Of a DNA stretch of 64,000 nt, positions 36,856 through 46,702 are shown piece by piece. The notes under the pieces are model-generated. The model had not been told where the DNA came from. It saw nothing but the letters and a program-made list of their open reading frames with translations, and did not search any database. Location of the stretch: contig NZ_JQNB01000001.1 in NCBI RefSeq assembly GCF_000745005.1, positions 248,001 through 312,000 on the forward strand, read 5' to 3'. Position 1 is the stretch's first letter. Each line of letters starts with the position of its first letter. The position numbers were made by a program, and so were the translations under genes. Source of the DNA: Luteibacter sp. 9135 (GTDB lineage: Bacteria > Pseudomonadota > Gammaproteobacteria > Xanthomonadales > Rhodanobacteraceae).

Positions 36856-39800
36856 TCAGCCGACCCAGACGCGGGCGTTGCGGAACATCCGCATCCAGGG
36901 GGAATCCTCGCCCCACTGCTCCGGGTGCCAGCTCAGCTGCGCGCTGCGGAACACGCGTTCCGGATGCGGCATCATGATGGTGACGCGCCCGTCCGCCGCG
37001 GTGAACGCCGCCAGGCCGCCCGGCGAACCGTTCGGGTTGAGCGGGTAGCTTTCCGTCGGCCGGCCACGGTTATCGACGAAACGCGCCACGCCGTGGCTCT
37101 TCGATGGGCTGCACACGTTCGGGAAGTAGACCCGGCCTTCGCCATGCGCCACGGCCACGGGAATGCGCGAACCGGCCATGCCGCGGAAGAAGACGCTGGG
37201 CGAGTCGAGAATTTCCAGCGTGGCCACGCGCGCCTCGTATTGCTCGGACTGGTTGCGCAGGAACTGCGGCCAGTGGCGGGCGTCCGGGATGATGTCCTTC
37301 AACTGCGACATCATCTGGCAGCCGTTGCACACACCCAGGGCGAAGCGGGTGCCGTCCTCGAAGAAACGGGCGAACTGCTCGCGCAACGCGTCGTTGTAGA
37401 GGATCGACGTGGCCCAGCCGCGACCCGCACCCAGGACGTCGCCATAGGAGAACCCGCCGCAGGCCGCCAGGCCCACGAAGTCCTTGAGGTGATGACGGCC
37501 ACTGGCGAGGTCGGTCATGTGCACGTCGACGGCGTCGAAGCCGGCGCGGTCGAACGCCGCCGCCATCTCCACCTGGCCGTTGACGCCCTGCTCGCGCAGG
37601 ATGGCCACGCGGGGCCGCTTGCCGGACAGGATGAGCGGTGCGGCGATGTCTACCGAGGGGTCGAAGGTCAGCTTCGGCGAGATACCCGGATCGGCATCGT
37701 CGAGGCGCCAGTCGCTTTCCTGGTCGGCGCTGTGCGGGTTGTCGCGCAGGCGCTGCATGGCATAGCTGGTTTCGTTCCAGGCGCGGAACAGCTCGGTCCA
37801 GTTCCATTTGAACGGCGTTTCGCCGTTCAAATGCAGCTTGATGCCCAGTTTTTCCTTCGGGCGGCCGACCATGTGGGTCATGCCGGTGAGCCCATGCTTC
37901 ACCACCAGGGCCTCGAAGGCCTCGCGATTGGCCGACGCCACCTGCACCACCGCGCCCAGTTCCTCGTTGAACAGCGCGCGCAGCATGGCGTCGGCCCACC
38001 CGTCCAGGCGCAGCTCCAGGCCGCAGCGACCGGCGAAGGCCATTTCCAGCAAGGTGACGATGGCGCCGCCGTCCGAGCGGTCGTGATAGGCCAGCAGCAG
38101 GCCGGAGCGATTGGCCTCCTGCACAAGCTCGAACATGGCGCGCAGGCGCTTCGGGTCGTCGAGGTCGGGCGGCACGCCGCCGCTGCGGTTGAACACCTGG
38201 GTGAGCGCGGATCCGCCGAGGCGATCGCGGCCGGCACCCAGGTCGATCAGCCAGAGTTCGGTATCGCCACGGTCGGTCTTCAGCTGCGGGGTGAGCGTGC
38301 GACGCACGTCGTCCACGCGGGCGAAGCCGGTGATGACCAGCGACACCGGCGACACGGTCTTCTGCGCCTTGCCGGTCTCGTCGGTCCACACCGTCTGCAT
38401 GGACAGGGAGTCCTTGCCGACCGGCACCGAGATATCCAGCGACGGACACAGCTCCATGCCGACGGCCTTCACCGCGTCGAACAGGGCGGCGTCTTCGCCG
38501 GGGTGGTTCACCGCGGCCATCCAGTTGGCGGACAGGCGCACTTCGTCCAGCTTCAGCGAAGCCGCCGCCAGATTGGTGATCGCCTCGCCCACGGCCATGC
38601 GCGCGGCGTCGGCGCTGGACAGCAGCGCCACCGGCGCACGCTCGGCCATCGCCATGGCTTCGCCGGCGTATCCATCGAAGTCGGTCATGGTGACGGCGAC
38701 ATCGGCTACCGGCACCTGCCACGGGCCGACCATGGGATCGCGGGCATTGAGGCCGCCGACCGTGCGGTCGCCGATGGTGATGAGGAAGCTCTTGCTGCCG
38801 ACGGCGGGCAGGCGAAGCACGCGCAGCAGCGCCTCGTTCATGCCGATGCCGGTGAGATCGGCGACCAGGTCGACGCGCGGCTTCACGCGCACGGCATCGC
38901 GATGCATGCGCGGCGGCTTGCCGAACAGGACATCCATGCCCAGGTCGATCACGGTGATGTCGCGCCGCGTATCGCGGACGATGAGGCGCGCTTCTTCCGT
39001 CGCGTCGCCGACCACCGCGTACGGGCAGCGCTCGCGCGCGCAGAAGGACTCGAAAAGCGGGAGGTCTTCCGCACCGATGGCCAGCACGTAGCGCTCCTGC
39101 GACTCGTTGCTCCACACCTGCATGGGCGAGAGGGTCGGGTCGTCGCAAGGCAGCTTCGACAAGTCGATGATGCCGCCGACGCCGGCGTCGTTGAGGATCT
39201 CGGGGATGGCGTTGGAGACACCGCCCGCGCCCACGTCGTGAATGCTGACGATGGGGTTGTGGTCGCCACGCGCCCAGCAGGCGTCGATCACCTGCTGGCA
39301 GCGGCGTTCCATCTCGGGGTTGTCGCGCTGCACGGAGGCGAAGTCCAGCTCCGCGCTGGACGTGCCCGACGACACCGACGACGCGGCACCGCCACCCAGG
39401 CCGATCAGCATCGCCGGACCGCCCAGCACGATGACCTTGTCACCGGGGCGCACCTTACGCTTCTGCACGTGGTCAGGACGGATGGCGGCCAGGCCACCGG
39501 CGATCATGATCGGCTTGTCGTAACCGCGGCGCACGCCCTTCTCGCCGGTTTCCTGCTCGAAGGTGCGGAAGTAACCACCCAGCGCGGGACGGCCGAACTC
39601 GTTGTTGAACGCGGCGGCGCCCAGAGGGCCATCGCGCATGATCTCGAAAGCCGAAGCCATGCGCGGCGGCAGGGGGCGTTCCTTTTCCCACGGCCGGGGC
39701 AGCCCGGGGATGCGCAGATGCGACACCGAGAACCCGGTAAGACCGGCCTTGGGCTTGCCGCCGCGACCGGTGGCGCCCTCGTCGCGGATTTCGCCGCCGG

Positions 39801-40719
39801 CACCGGTGGCCGCACCCGGCCAAGGCGCGATGGCCGTGGGATGGTTGTGCGTCTCGACCTTGATCGCATACGGCGCCGCTTCGGCCACCTTGCGGAACAC
39901 GCCGTCTGCCGGGTCGACGAACAGACGCTGGCCGTCATAGCCGGCGATCACGGCGGCGTTGTCGTGGTAGGCCGACAGCGTGTGCTCGGGCGAGTGCTGG
40001 TGGGTGTTCTTGATCATGCCGAACAGCGAGATGTCCTGCGCCTGGCCGTCGAGCGTCCAGGTGGCGTTGAACACCTTGTGCCGGCAATGCTCGGAATTGG
40101 CCTGAGCGAACATCATCAGCTCGGCGTCGGTCGGGGCGCGACCCATCTCGGCATAGCGCTCGGCCAGGTAGGCGATTTCGTCATCCGCCAGGGCGAGGCC
40201 GAGTTCGCGGTTGGCGACCGACAGGGCAGCGCTGGCATCGTCGCCCAGTTCCACATGGCCCAGCGGACCCGGCTCGCCGACCAGGAACAGGCCGGTGGCG
40301 TCGTCCAGGTGGGCCAGTGGCGACTGCACCATGGGATCGCAGAAGGAGGCCATGACCGCGGCATGGGCCGGGTGGTCGACCTCGGGCATGCCGGTGATTC
40401 GCCAGGCGGTGCCGCGCTCCACGCGTCGCACATCGAAACCGGCGCCATGCAGGATGTCGGTGGCCTTGCTGGACCACGGCGAGATCGTGCCCAGGCGCGG
40501 CACGATCCAGAACGTGGCATCGTCGGGCGCATGGGCTTTCGCCTCCAGCACAGCCAGCAGGCGTGCCCGGGCCTCGCCTTCCGGCGGGGTGGCGACGTCG
40601 ACGAAATAGGTGAACCAGGCGGCCTGCACCCGCGTCCCGTGATGCAGGGCATCCAGGTGGGCGTTCAGTCGTTCGAGGCGAAACGGTGAGAGGGCGCTCT
40701 GCCCGTCGAGTGCGATCAT
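36856..40719 (-). CDS. purL: Phosphoribosylformylglycinamidine synthase
   Basis: The 1287-residue large PurL converts FGAR and glutamine to FGAM in purine synthesis. The length is normal for the proteobacterial single-chain form. Domains in order are the N-terminal part ([11 protein letters not shown]), two ATP-binding synthetase repeats ([48 protein letters not shown]) and a C-terminal glutaminase with the nucleophile in [13 protein letters not shown] and the terminal MPHPERVFR. It is in the same direction as dsbC, 73 bases downstream of it. Confidence 0.97.
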   Translation of the reverse strand: MIALDGQSALSPFRLERLNAHLDALHHGTRVQAAWFTYFVDVATPPEGEARARLLAVLEAKAHAPDDATFWIVPRLGTISPWSSKATDILHGAGFDVRRVERGTAWRITGMPEVDHPAHAAVMASFCDPMVQSPLAHLDDATGLFLVGEPGPLGHVELGDDASAALSVANRELGLALADDEIAYLAERYAEMGRAPTDAELMMFAQANSEHCRHKVFNATWTLDGQAQDISLFGMIKNTHQHSPEHTLSAYHDNAAVIAGYDGQRLFVDPADGVFRKVAEAAPYAIKVETHNHPTAIAPWPGAATGAGGEIRDEGATGRGGKPKAGLTGFSVSHLRIPGLPRPWEKERPLPPRMASAFEIMRDGPLGAAAFNNEFGRPALGGYFRTFEQETGEKGVRRGYDKPIMIAGGLAAIRPDHVQKRKVRPGDKVIVLGGPAMLIGLGGGAASSVSSGTSSAELDFASVQRDNPEMERRCQQVIDACWARGDHNPIVSIHDVGAGGVSNAIPEILNDAGVGGIIDLSKLPCDDPTLSPMQVWSNESQERYVLAIGAEDLPLFESFCARERCPYAVVGDATEEARLIVRDTRRDITVIDLGMDVLFGKPPRMHRDAVRVKPRVDLVADLTGIGMNEALLRVLRLPAVGSKSFLITIGDRTVGGLNARDPMVGPWQVPVADVAVTMTDFDGYAGEAMAMAERAPVALLSSADAARMAVGEAITNLAAASLKLDEVRLSANWMAAVNHPGEDAALFDAVKAVGMELCPSLDISVPVGKDSLSMQTVWTDETGKAQKTVSPVSLVITGFARVDDVRRTLTPQLKTDRGDTELWLIDLGAGRDRLGGSALTQVFNRSGGVPPDLDDPKRLRAMFELVQEANRSGLLLAYHDRSDGGAIVTLLEMAFAGRCGLELRLDGWADAMLRALFNEELGAVVQVASANREAFEALVVKHGLTGMTHMVGRPKEKLGIKLHLNGETPFKWNWTELFRAWNETSYAMQRLRDNPHSADQESDWRLDDADPGISPKLTFDPSVDIAAPLILSGKRPRVAILREQGVNGQVEMAAAFDRAGFDAVDVHMTDLASGRHHLKDFVGLAACGGFSYGDVLGAGRGWATSILYNDALREQFARFFEDGTRFALGVCNGCQMMSQLKDIIPDARHWPQFLRNQSEQYEARVATLEILDSPSVFFRGMAGSRIPVAVAHGEGRVYFPNVCSPSKSHGVARFVDNRGRPTESYPLNPNGSPGGLAAFTAADGRVTIMMPHPERVFRSAQLSWHPEQWGEDSPWMRMFRNARVWVG

Positions 40720-40762
40720 GCGGGGGAGAATAGGCGCTGAAGGAAAACGCCCATTCTACATG

Positions 40763-40779
40763 ATGTTGCGCGGCAACAT
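40763..40779. promoter_or_regulatory. Inverted repeat upstream of purL
   Basis: ATGTTGC-GCG-GCAACAT is a perfect 7-bp inverted repeat in the 73-base gap before purL. On the minus strand it is followed within a few bases by TAGAAT, a fair -10 box. It may be an operator or a small hairpin in the dsbC 3' region; the regulator is unknown and I do not recognise the PurR box. Confidence 0.35.
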
Positions 40780-40792
40780 GGGCCGCGCGGGA

Positions 40793-41542
40793 TCACCCGC
40801 CGCGGACGGTGCCGGCCGGGGCCTGCAGGGCCTGGAGCAACTGCGCGGGGGTGACGTAGCCGCCGACCACGTCACCGTTCTCGGTCACGATGGTGGGCGT
40901 GCCGTTCACGCCGAGACGCTCGCCCAGCTCGAATTCGTCCTTCACCGGGTTGGCACAGGTGGCGGCCTTGGGCGTAGCACCGCTCATGGCCTGGTTGAAG
41001 GCGTTCTTGCGATCCGCGCTGCACCAGACAGACACGGCCTTGGTATACGACGGGGTGTCATTGCCCGAGGTGGTCTTCAGGCCCTCGCGCGGCCAGAACA
41101 CGTATTCGACCGCGATGCCCTGCTTGTTGAATTCGTCGATGTGGGCGTGAAGCTGGCGGCAGAAACCGCAATCCACATCGGTGAACACCGTGACCGTGTG
41201 CTTGGGGTTGGCCGGGGCATAGACCAGCCGCTGCGAGGCGGGCACCTTGGCCAGTTCCACCTTGCGCGTGGCGGCCCAGCTGGCGGCGCTCAGGTCGGTC
41301 TTGGCCTTCAGGTCGATCAGGTTGCCGTTGAGCATGTACCGGCCGTCCGCGCTGACGTAGACCATGCGCCCGGAGGCCACCACCTGGTAGAAACCGGGCA
41401 TCGGCGCGGCGGCGATGCTATCCACCTTGATACCGGGGGCCAGCGATTCGACGGCGGCACGCACGGCCTGGGTATCGTCGGCCGCGTGCGCCGTCATGGC
41501 GAACGCGCCAGCCAGCAGCGCGGGGAGGATCTTCTTCAACAT
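40793..41542 (-). CDS. dsbC: Thiol:disulfide interchange protein DsbC
   Basis: The 249-residue periplasmic disulfide isomerase has a signal peptide (MLKKILPALLAGAFAMTAHA), an N-terminal dimerisation part (VSADGRYMLNGNLIDL) and a thioredoxin domain with CGFC (Cys125/Cys128 of the precursor) in TVFTDVDCGFCRQLH. A second Cys pair (VWCSAD, ATCANP) follows, then the cis-Pro loop GVNGTPTIV. It corrects wrong disulfides of exported proteins. In relatives xerD is usually next to it; here two small genes lie between. Confidence 0.93.
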   Translation of the reverse strand: MLKKILPALLAGAFAMTAHAADDTQAVRAAVESLAPGIKVDSIAAAPMPGFYQVVASGRMVYVSADGRYMLNGNLIDLKAKTDLSAASWAATRKVELAKVPASQRLVYAPANPKHTVTVFTDVDCGFCRQLHAHIDEFNKQGIAVEYVFWPREGLKTTSGNDTPSYTKAVSVWCSADRKNAFNQAMSGATPKAATCANPVKDEFELGERLGVNGTPTIVTENGDVVGGYVTPAQLLQALQAPAGTVRGG

Positions 41543-41709
41543 CGGTACGACTCCATCTGTCACCGTGGGGATGCGGGACCGACTTTGAACACGGCCGCCG
41601 CTTTCGGTTCCCCGGATTGTGGCACGGCTCACCGTCCCGCGGGTGTGAGACGGCGACGGAGGGCGCGGTAACAGACGGATCGCCTGCGTCGAGACGATCC
41701 ACGGACGGC

Positions 41710-42060
41710 TCAAAGCGGTTCGATGGTCGCCTTGAAGCCAGCCACCACACACGCGAGCTGATAGTCGAGGGCACGCCTTGTGGCGTCCATCCACGCCACG
41801 GACGCGCCGGCATCCCGCGCCTGATCTCGCAGGTGTTCGAACACCGCGACAAGCACGTCCGCCGAGTCCAGCAAGAGGGTAATGGCCACGCTCAGTTTCA
41901 TCGTGTCGTCACCCGGGTCGATGCCGGTCGCGGCCTGCATGCGGATATCCGCCCCCTCCCGGAGGACGCGAAGCTCTTCCTCCGACATCAGGTCGTCCCT
42001 GTCGACCGTACGGATGATCGACCTGACCATGCGGTCGTTCGATTCCAGCTTAATGCCCAT
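41710..42060 (-). CDS. Orphan 116-residue protein, family copy A
   Basis: I recognise no named family. It is 116 residues, exactly the length of copies B and C, and shares the start (M-x-x-KL-x-x-x-D) and the C-terminal helix (RRALDYQLACVVAGFKATIEPL). No signal peptide or membrane segment is seen, so it is probably cytosolic or secreted by an unusual route. The middle is rich in Leu, Val and Asp (KLSVAITLLLDSADVLVAVFEHL), fitting helical bundles. It is 25 bases after copy B and likely in one operon. Confidence 0.65.
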   Translation of the reverse strand: MGIKLESNDRMVRSIIRTVDRDDLMSEEELRVLREGADIRMQAATGIDPGDDTMKLSVAITLLLDSADVLVAVFEHLRDQARDAGASVAWMDATRRALDYQLACVVAGFKATIEPL

Positions 42061-42085
42061 GACATGCTCCTTTATGAGTTATCCC

Positions 42086-42436
42086 TCACGTCTGCGGGAA
42101 TGCTGCCCGGTACCCACCGATGACATAAGCGATCTGATGTTCGACGGCCGACTTCACGTCGGCGCGCTGAACGTCGGACATCCTCGAAAGGGCAGGTTCT
42201 GTCGCGACGCGTCGCATGTTCTCCACAAGCGAATCGACGGCCGGACGCACGCGCGCCAGCGCATCCCTGAGTGCGTTCTCTCCGGCGTGGACATCCGCGT
42301 GCATGGCCTGTCCGAACTGCAGCGCGGCCGCATCGCGAAGGCGACCTAAGGGCACGGTCGGATCAGCAGCGCCTTCATCCATGCCGGACATCAGCGACGC
42401 AAGTACTGGGTCGTCGGCGTTAAGTTTCACGTTCAT
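42086..42436 (-). CDS. Orphan 116-residue protein, family copy B
   Basis: Same length and layout as copies A and C. Shared blocks with C are SLVENMRRVATE (C: EFVENMQRVAIE) and SAVEHQIAYVIGGYRAA (C: AAIEHQIAYIVAGYQSS). These are close enough for a common ancestor although the N-terminal halves diverge. The protein is mostly helical. The 199-base gap to xerD upstream is comparatively AT-rich and may hold the promoter of B-A. Confidence 0.65.
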   Translation of the reverse strand: MNVKLNADDPVLASLMSGMDEGAADPTVPLGRLRDAAALQFGQAMHADVHAGENALRDALARVRPAVDSLVENMRRVATEPALSRMSDVQRADVKSAVEHQIAYVIGGYRAAFPQT

Positions 42437-42635
42437 CGAAAATCACCTCGTCCTGCGGTGGCGCGCCGATCGGACGCGTTTCAAACCAGACTACGCAGTG
42501 GGCTATCGCGAAACAACAACCAGAACGTTCCGGAGAAATCGCATTTTCTCCAATAAAACAGCGATCTACACGTCGAGTGCCGCAGATACGTGACGCTAGC
42601 TGTCCGTTGCCGGGCGAAGCTTCAGGACGCCGTCG

Positions 42636-43586
42636 TCAACCTCGCGGGTGGTGCTGGGCGTGAAGGCGCTTCAGCCCCTCCTTGGCCACCAGCGTGTAGA
42701 TCTGCGTGGTGCTGAGCGAGCTGTGCCCCAGCAGCATCTGCAGGGCGCGCAGGTCGGCGCCGTGGTTGAGCAGGTGGGTGGCGAAGGAGTGGCGCAGCAC
42801 ATGGGGGGACACACGCTTCGACGGGATGCCGACCTGCAGGGCATAGCGTTTCACCAGCGTCCAGAACATCTGCCGGGTGAGTGCCCCGCCGCGCCGCGAG
42901 AGGAACAGCGCCGCCGGCTGCCCATGGCCTTTTGCCAGCGCCGGACGGGCTTCGCGCAGGTACGTCTCCACGTGGCGCAACGCCTCTTCGCCCACGGGCA
43001 CCAGGCGATCCTTGTCGCCCTTGCCGGTGACCCGCAACACGCCTTGCCGCGTGTTCAGTCCCGCCAGCGGCAAGTCGACCAGTTCGGACACACGAAGGCC
43101 GGAGGAGTACATCAATTCGAGCATGGCGCGGTCACGCTGGCCCAGCGGTGTCGACAGGTCCGGCGCGACGATCAGCGACTCGATCTCGCGCTCGGCCAGG
43201 GCCTTGGGCAACCCGCGCGGCATCCTCGGTCGTTGCATGAGCAAGGTGGGGTCGTCGGTCGTGGCATCGTCCCTCGCCCGTTGCGCATAGAACCGGCGGA
43301 ACGCGGACTGCCGCCGCGCCATGCTGCGCACGGCCACCGGCTGGCTACCATGGTAGGCCGAGATATCCTCGCGAGTCGCCGTGGCGAGCGACTTGCCGCG
43401 CGTGGCGAGCCAGCGCCCCAGGCCTTGCAGATCGCGTCGGTAGGCTTCGAGCGTACGCTCGGCCAGGCCGTCCTCCGACCAGATGCGCTCGATGAAGCGA
43501 TCGATCAGGCGGGCGTCGTCGTCCCGCGGAGGAACGGGGGCTGCCGGTTCGGTAGCGGTGGGGACGCGCGGGTGCGGCGAGGGCAT
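42636..43586 (-). CDS. xerD: Site-specific tyrosine recombinase XerD
   Basis: The 316-residue recombinase with XerC resolves chromosome dimers at dif. The SAM-like N-terminal domain (RFIERIWSEDGLAERTLEAYRRDLQGLGRWL) precedes the catalytic domain with YSSGLRVSELVDL (first Arg), VSPHVLRHSFATHLL (His-x-x-Arg) and MLLGHSSLSTTQIYT (His and nucleophile Tyr). The ATG at 43586 is the chosen start; a TTG at 43622 overlapping the copy C stop (TTGA) is possible. It sits inside the three-copy small-gene cluster. Confidence 0.93.
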   Translation of the reverse strand: MPSPHPRVPTATEPAAPVPPRDDDARLIDRFIERIWSEDGLAERTLEAYRRDLQGLGRWLATRGKSLATATREDISAYHGSQPVAVRSMARRQSAFRRFYAQRARDDATTDDPTLLMQRPRMPRGLPKALAEREIESLIVAPDLSTPLGQRDRAMLELMYSSGLRVSELVDLPLAGLNTRQGVLRVTGKGDKDRLVPVGEEALRHVETYLREARPALAKGHGQPAALFLSRRGGALTRQMFWTLVKRYALQVGIPSKRVSPHVLRHSFATHLLNHGADLRALQMLLGHSSLSTTQIYTLVAKEGLKRLHAQHHPRG

Positions 43587-43618
43587 GGACCGGATGGTCG
43601 CATGCCCTCGCCCTCGAC

Positions 43619-43969
43619 TCAAAGCCTCTGGACGCTGGACTGGTACCCAGCGACGATGTAGGCGATCTGGTGTTCGATCGCCGCCTTCATCGCCTCACGT
43701 CGCTCCGGCGGAAGGTTGACATTTCGCGATTCGATGGCCACGCGCTGCATGTTCTCGACGAACTCGTCGGCCTGGAACAGCACACGCACGACGGATGCAC
43801 CCAGGGGCGTCGTGGGAATGAAAATGGACAGTCCTGTCGCTTCCAGGACGTGCTCGTCGGCACTGTCACGAAGGCTCTGCATCTCGACGGGCGATGTCAC
43901 GTCATCCTTGCCGATGTCCTCGAGTACGGTGTTGAGGGCGACGTCCGTAGAAGAAAGCTTGAGGCTCAT
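43619..43969 (-). CDS. Orphan 116-residue protein, family copy C
   Basis: This is the third copy, upstream of xerD. It has MSLKLSSTDVALNTVL at the start and FVENMQRVAIES...PPERREAMKAAIEHQIAYIVAGY at the end. I chose the ATG at 43969, giving 116 residues as in A and B. It is close enough to xerD that both may be cotranscribed. Its function is unknown. Confidence 0.65.
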   Translation of the reverse strand: MSLKLSSTDVALNTVLEDIGKDDVTSPVEMQSLRDSADEHVLEATGLSIFIPTTPLGASVVRVLFQADEFVENMQRVAIESRNVNLPPERREAMKAAIEHQIAYIVAGYQSSVQRL

Positions 43970-44138
43970 AATGGGATGCTCCGTGCAGTGAGGGGTATGA
44001 AGCCGACATTGGCGGCACACGCCGGAGGGGTCAATGTCCGGCAAAACCCATGAAACCCCACGAAACTAACCGGCAAGCCTGCGGCTTTCCGAATTTCCGC
44101 TACGATCGCCCGGCCGATCGCGTCACGCAGGTAGACCC

Positions 44139-44633
44139 ATGCTCCCCAATCCGCCCGCCCCTGCCTCCGCCTGGCGCCGTTTCGCGGCGATCGTCTACGA
44201 CGCGCTGGCGGTCGTGGCCATCGTCATGGTGGTGGGGCTGCTCGCGCAGATGGCCACGGGCGGGCAACTGTTCGATGCGCACGGACACCTGCTGACCTGG
44301 TGGTACCAGCCCTTGCAGGGCGTGGCCGTCGGCGCGTATTTCCTGCTGTCGTGGGTGCGTGGCGGGCAGACCCTGGGCATGCGGCCCTGGCGTATCCGCG
44401 TGACGGATGCGCGGGGCGACGCAGTAGGCTGGCGACGCGGCCTGGTGCGGCTGGCCGTCGCGGCGTTGCCACTCGCGCTCGTGCTGATCTTCCCGCTGAC
44501 GTCGCTGCGCGCGGCACTGTGGGCGCCGCTCGTCGGCTGGGCGATCCTGTTGCTTCCGGCGCTGGTGGACCGTCGTCGCCGCGCGCTGCACGACATGGCC
44601 GCGGGCACGGAGATACGCCCGCTGGCTCCATGA
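44139..44633 (+). CDS. RDD-family membrane protein
   Basis: The 164-residue inner-membrane protein has three or four spans. It carries the RDD pattern at the N-terminus (SAWRRFAAIVYDALAVVAIVMVVGLLAQ) and in the middle (LRVRGGQTLGMRPWRIRVTDARG-like segment GGQTLGMRPWRIRVTD), then DRRRRALHDMAAGTEI at the C-terminus. The function of the family is not well defined; sodium/proton exchange has been proposed for one member. It is convergent with the TonB-like gene, only seven bases away. Confidence 0.85.
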   Translation: MLPNPPAPASAWRRFAAIVYDALAVVAIVMVVGLLAQMATGGQLFDAHGHLLTWWYQPLQGVAVGAYFLLSWVRGGQTLGMRPWRIRVTDARGDAVGWRRGLVRLAVAALPLALVLIFPLTSLRAALWAPLVGWAILLLPALVDRRRRALHDMAAGTEIRPLAP

Positions 44634-44640
44634 AGGCCGC

Positions 44641-46644
44641 TTACTTGAACTGATCGCTCGCCGGCACCCACGAGCCCGACGCCGGTGAGGCCACGGGCAC
44701 GTTGATCTTGATCGACGCCTCGCAGCCCGGCGGCAGAGGCCCACCGGTGACACGTGCGGTGGTGCAAAGCGCTGTGTTGTCGAACGCCGCGGGCGCTGCC
44801 GCCACTGTCGCGCTATTCGCTGGCGGCAGGTTCTCGGCCAGCGGTTTCGCCGGCGCCATGGTCTGCGTGCGGGCCACGGCGTCCTGGCTGGCTGGCTTCG
44901 GCGGGCCGTCGCCACCGCTGCAGCCCAGCGTGAACAACGATATCGCGCTCATGCCCGGGCTGCCCGCACCCTTCGCACCGGCATTGCCGGGACCGGCGGT
45001 GCAGTTGAGGCGGATACCGCGAGGCAGGGAAACGGTGGCCTTCACCGTGGTCGCCTCCACGCCGTGGCGAAGCGCGGTATCGACCGAACTCTCGCCCTTG
45101 GGCGTCCAGTCGTTATCGAAGCGGGTGGCCTTGTAGTCGACGTGCACGCGCGCGCCATTCTGCGGCATCAGGTTGCCGCGCGGTTTCAGCTCGGTGTAGG
45201 CGCCCACGGGACCGGCCTTGTCACCCTGCCCGCCCACCACGCCGTCGCTGCGCTGCGACGTGCCGTCGGCACCGGTGATGCGCGTGCCTTCATCCGCGCC
45301 TTTCGCCGCGCCCGGCTTACCCGAGACCTGTGCGGCACCCGGTGTGTTCGAACCGGACACGTCGGCATCGCCGGGCGACGATTTGCCAGCCGACTGACCC
45401 TGCACGGCCTCGGCCGACGCGTTGCTGCCCTGTTTGCCCTGCGTGGCCGCCTTGGCCGTGGACTGGCCGGCCGCGGTGTCGCCCGGCGCCTGGCCGGGCG
45501 CCGCGGGCGCCGTGTCCGCACCGGCCACCGGACGCTGGATATCACCAGCTGCGACCGCAGGCGCCTGTACGGCCGGGCGCGCCACCGCGCTCTCCGGTGC
45601 CGATACCGACGGTTTGGCCACGGCGTCCGGCAACGGCACGGCCGCGAGTTCCGCCTCAGCCTCGACCGGCGGAGCCTGCACGCTCTGCACCGAGATCCGT
45701 GTCGGCACCGGTCGCATGTCCGCGGTCAGGTCGGGCCGGGGCACGGCCGCTTCCACAGCGACCTTCGGCAGCGGCGCCTCTTGCGGCGTCGGCGGCGCGG
45801 CACTCGTCTCCACCTCCGGGCGCGGCACCGTGGCGAGCGTCATCGCCGTGGTCGGTACGGGCGTGGTCCGCTCGGCAGTGATCGTGGGTGGCGCGGGTGT
45901 CACGGCCATCTGCGCCGCCGGGGTCGGCGGGATCGACAGCGAGGCCGGTGGCGGCATGGGCGCGGAGCCCTCGGCCTGCGGGCGACGCACCGGCTCGGGC
46001 TGGAACCGCGGGGGCACGACGTCCGGCCGGGGTGTATCCATCGCAAGGTCCGGCGGCGCCTGGGTCGGCACGGGCACTTTTTCCAGCTCCGGCTGCGGGG
46101 GCGGCGCCTTTGGCTGCACCACGGGACGATCGGCCACGGCGAGGACGCTGGGAGGCGGCGCGACCGGCTTCGGCGCAGCCTTCACCTTCGGCGCGGGCGC
46201 GGCGGGCGAAGCCACCGCGGGACGTGACGGCGTGCGCGCCGCGGCGACGGCCGACGCATGCGCGCCCTGCGCGGCGCGACTGGCCGCGGTGGACCACCTG
46301 GTCGTGTATTTCACCTTCGCCACGGGTGCCGTGGACGGCGTGCCGCGCACGGGCGGCACGGGCGGCGGCGGCTTGTCGATCAGCCGCACCTGCAGCGCAT
46401 CGGGATGCTCGGGCTCCGGGGGCGGCGGCAGCACATCGTAGGCCGATCCCAGGATCATCCCGAACAGGAACGCCAGGTGGATGAGCAGGGTGCCGACCCA
46501 GCCGGCGATGCGCCGCCCGCTGGCGCCGGGCTTGCGACGCAGATGCTGGCGATAGACGATCGCGTGCAGCGCCGCATCGCGCGGCGCGAGGGGCGGTGAA
46601 GGATCGGCGTCCGGCGCGTTGTCCGGTGGCAGGAGGGTCGGCAT
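44641..46644 (-). CDS. TonB-like proline-rich anchored protein, long copy
   Basis: The 667-residue protein has a short cytoplasmic start and one membrane span (GWVGTLLIHLAFLFGMILG). Then comes PDALQVRLIDKPPPPVPP and about 400 residues of low-complexity Pro/Ala/Val sequence. The C-terminal domain (YKATRFDNDWTPKGES...TTVKATVSLPRGIRLNC...MAPAKPLAENLPPA) is shared with the neighbour and has six or so cysteines. The plan resembles TonB, but the normal TonB C-terminal fold is not recognisable. It may bridge inner and outer envelope. Function unknown. Confidence 0.7.
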   Translation of the reverse strand: MPTLLPPDNAPDADPSPPLAPRDAALHAIVYRQHLRRKPGASGRRIAGWVGTLLIHLAFLFGMILGSAYDVLPPPPEPEHPDALQVRLIDKPPPPVPPVRGTPSTAPVAKVKYTTRWSTAASRAAQGAHASAVAAARTPSRPAVASPAAPAPKVKAAPKPVAPPPSVLAVADRPVVQPKAPPPQPELEKVPVPTQAPPDLAMDTPRPDVVPPRFQPEPVRRPQAEGSAPMPPPASLSIPPTPAAQMAVTPAPPTITAERTTPVPTTAMTLATVPRPEVETSAAPPTPQEAPLPKVAVEAAVPRPDLTADMRPVPTRISVQSVQAPPVEAEAELAAVPLPDAVAKPSVSAPESAVARPAVQAPAVAAGDIQRPVAGADTAPAAPGQAPGDTAAGQSTAKAATQGKQGSNASAEAVQGQSAGKSSPGDADVSGSNTPGAAQVSGKPGAAKGADEGTRITGADGTSQRSDGVVGGQGDKAGPVGAYTELKPRGNLMPQNGARVHVDYKATRFDNDWTPKGESSVDTALRHGVEATTVKATVSLPRGIRLNCTAGPGNAGAKGAGSPGMSAISLFTLGCSGGDGPPKPASQDAVARTQTMAPAKPLAENLPPANSATVAAAPAAFDNTALCTTARVTGGPLPPGCEASIKINVPVASPASGSWVPASDQFK

Positions 46645-46702
46645 CGGGCGCTAGTGTCCCCGCTCCCGCGGCGCCGCACAATCGCGCCCTGCCCTGGCGG
46701 GC

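Noticed and set aside
36718..40689. A 1323-codon open frame on the plus strand
   Set aside because: It lies wholly opposite purL, whose minus-strand product has full motif support. The plus-strand translation is Arg/His/Gly-rich with no domain, typical of antisense frames in GC-rich DNA.
42636..43586. XerD-type recombinase as a sign of an integrated element
   Set aside because: The sequence and the nearness of dsbC fit chromosomal XerD; no attachment-site duplication or phage genes are seen.
44641..46644. Annotation as classical TonB
   Set aside because: Span and Pro-rich region fit, but the C-terminal TonB fold motifs are absent and no ExbB/ExbD are nearby.
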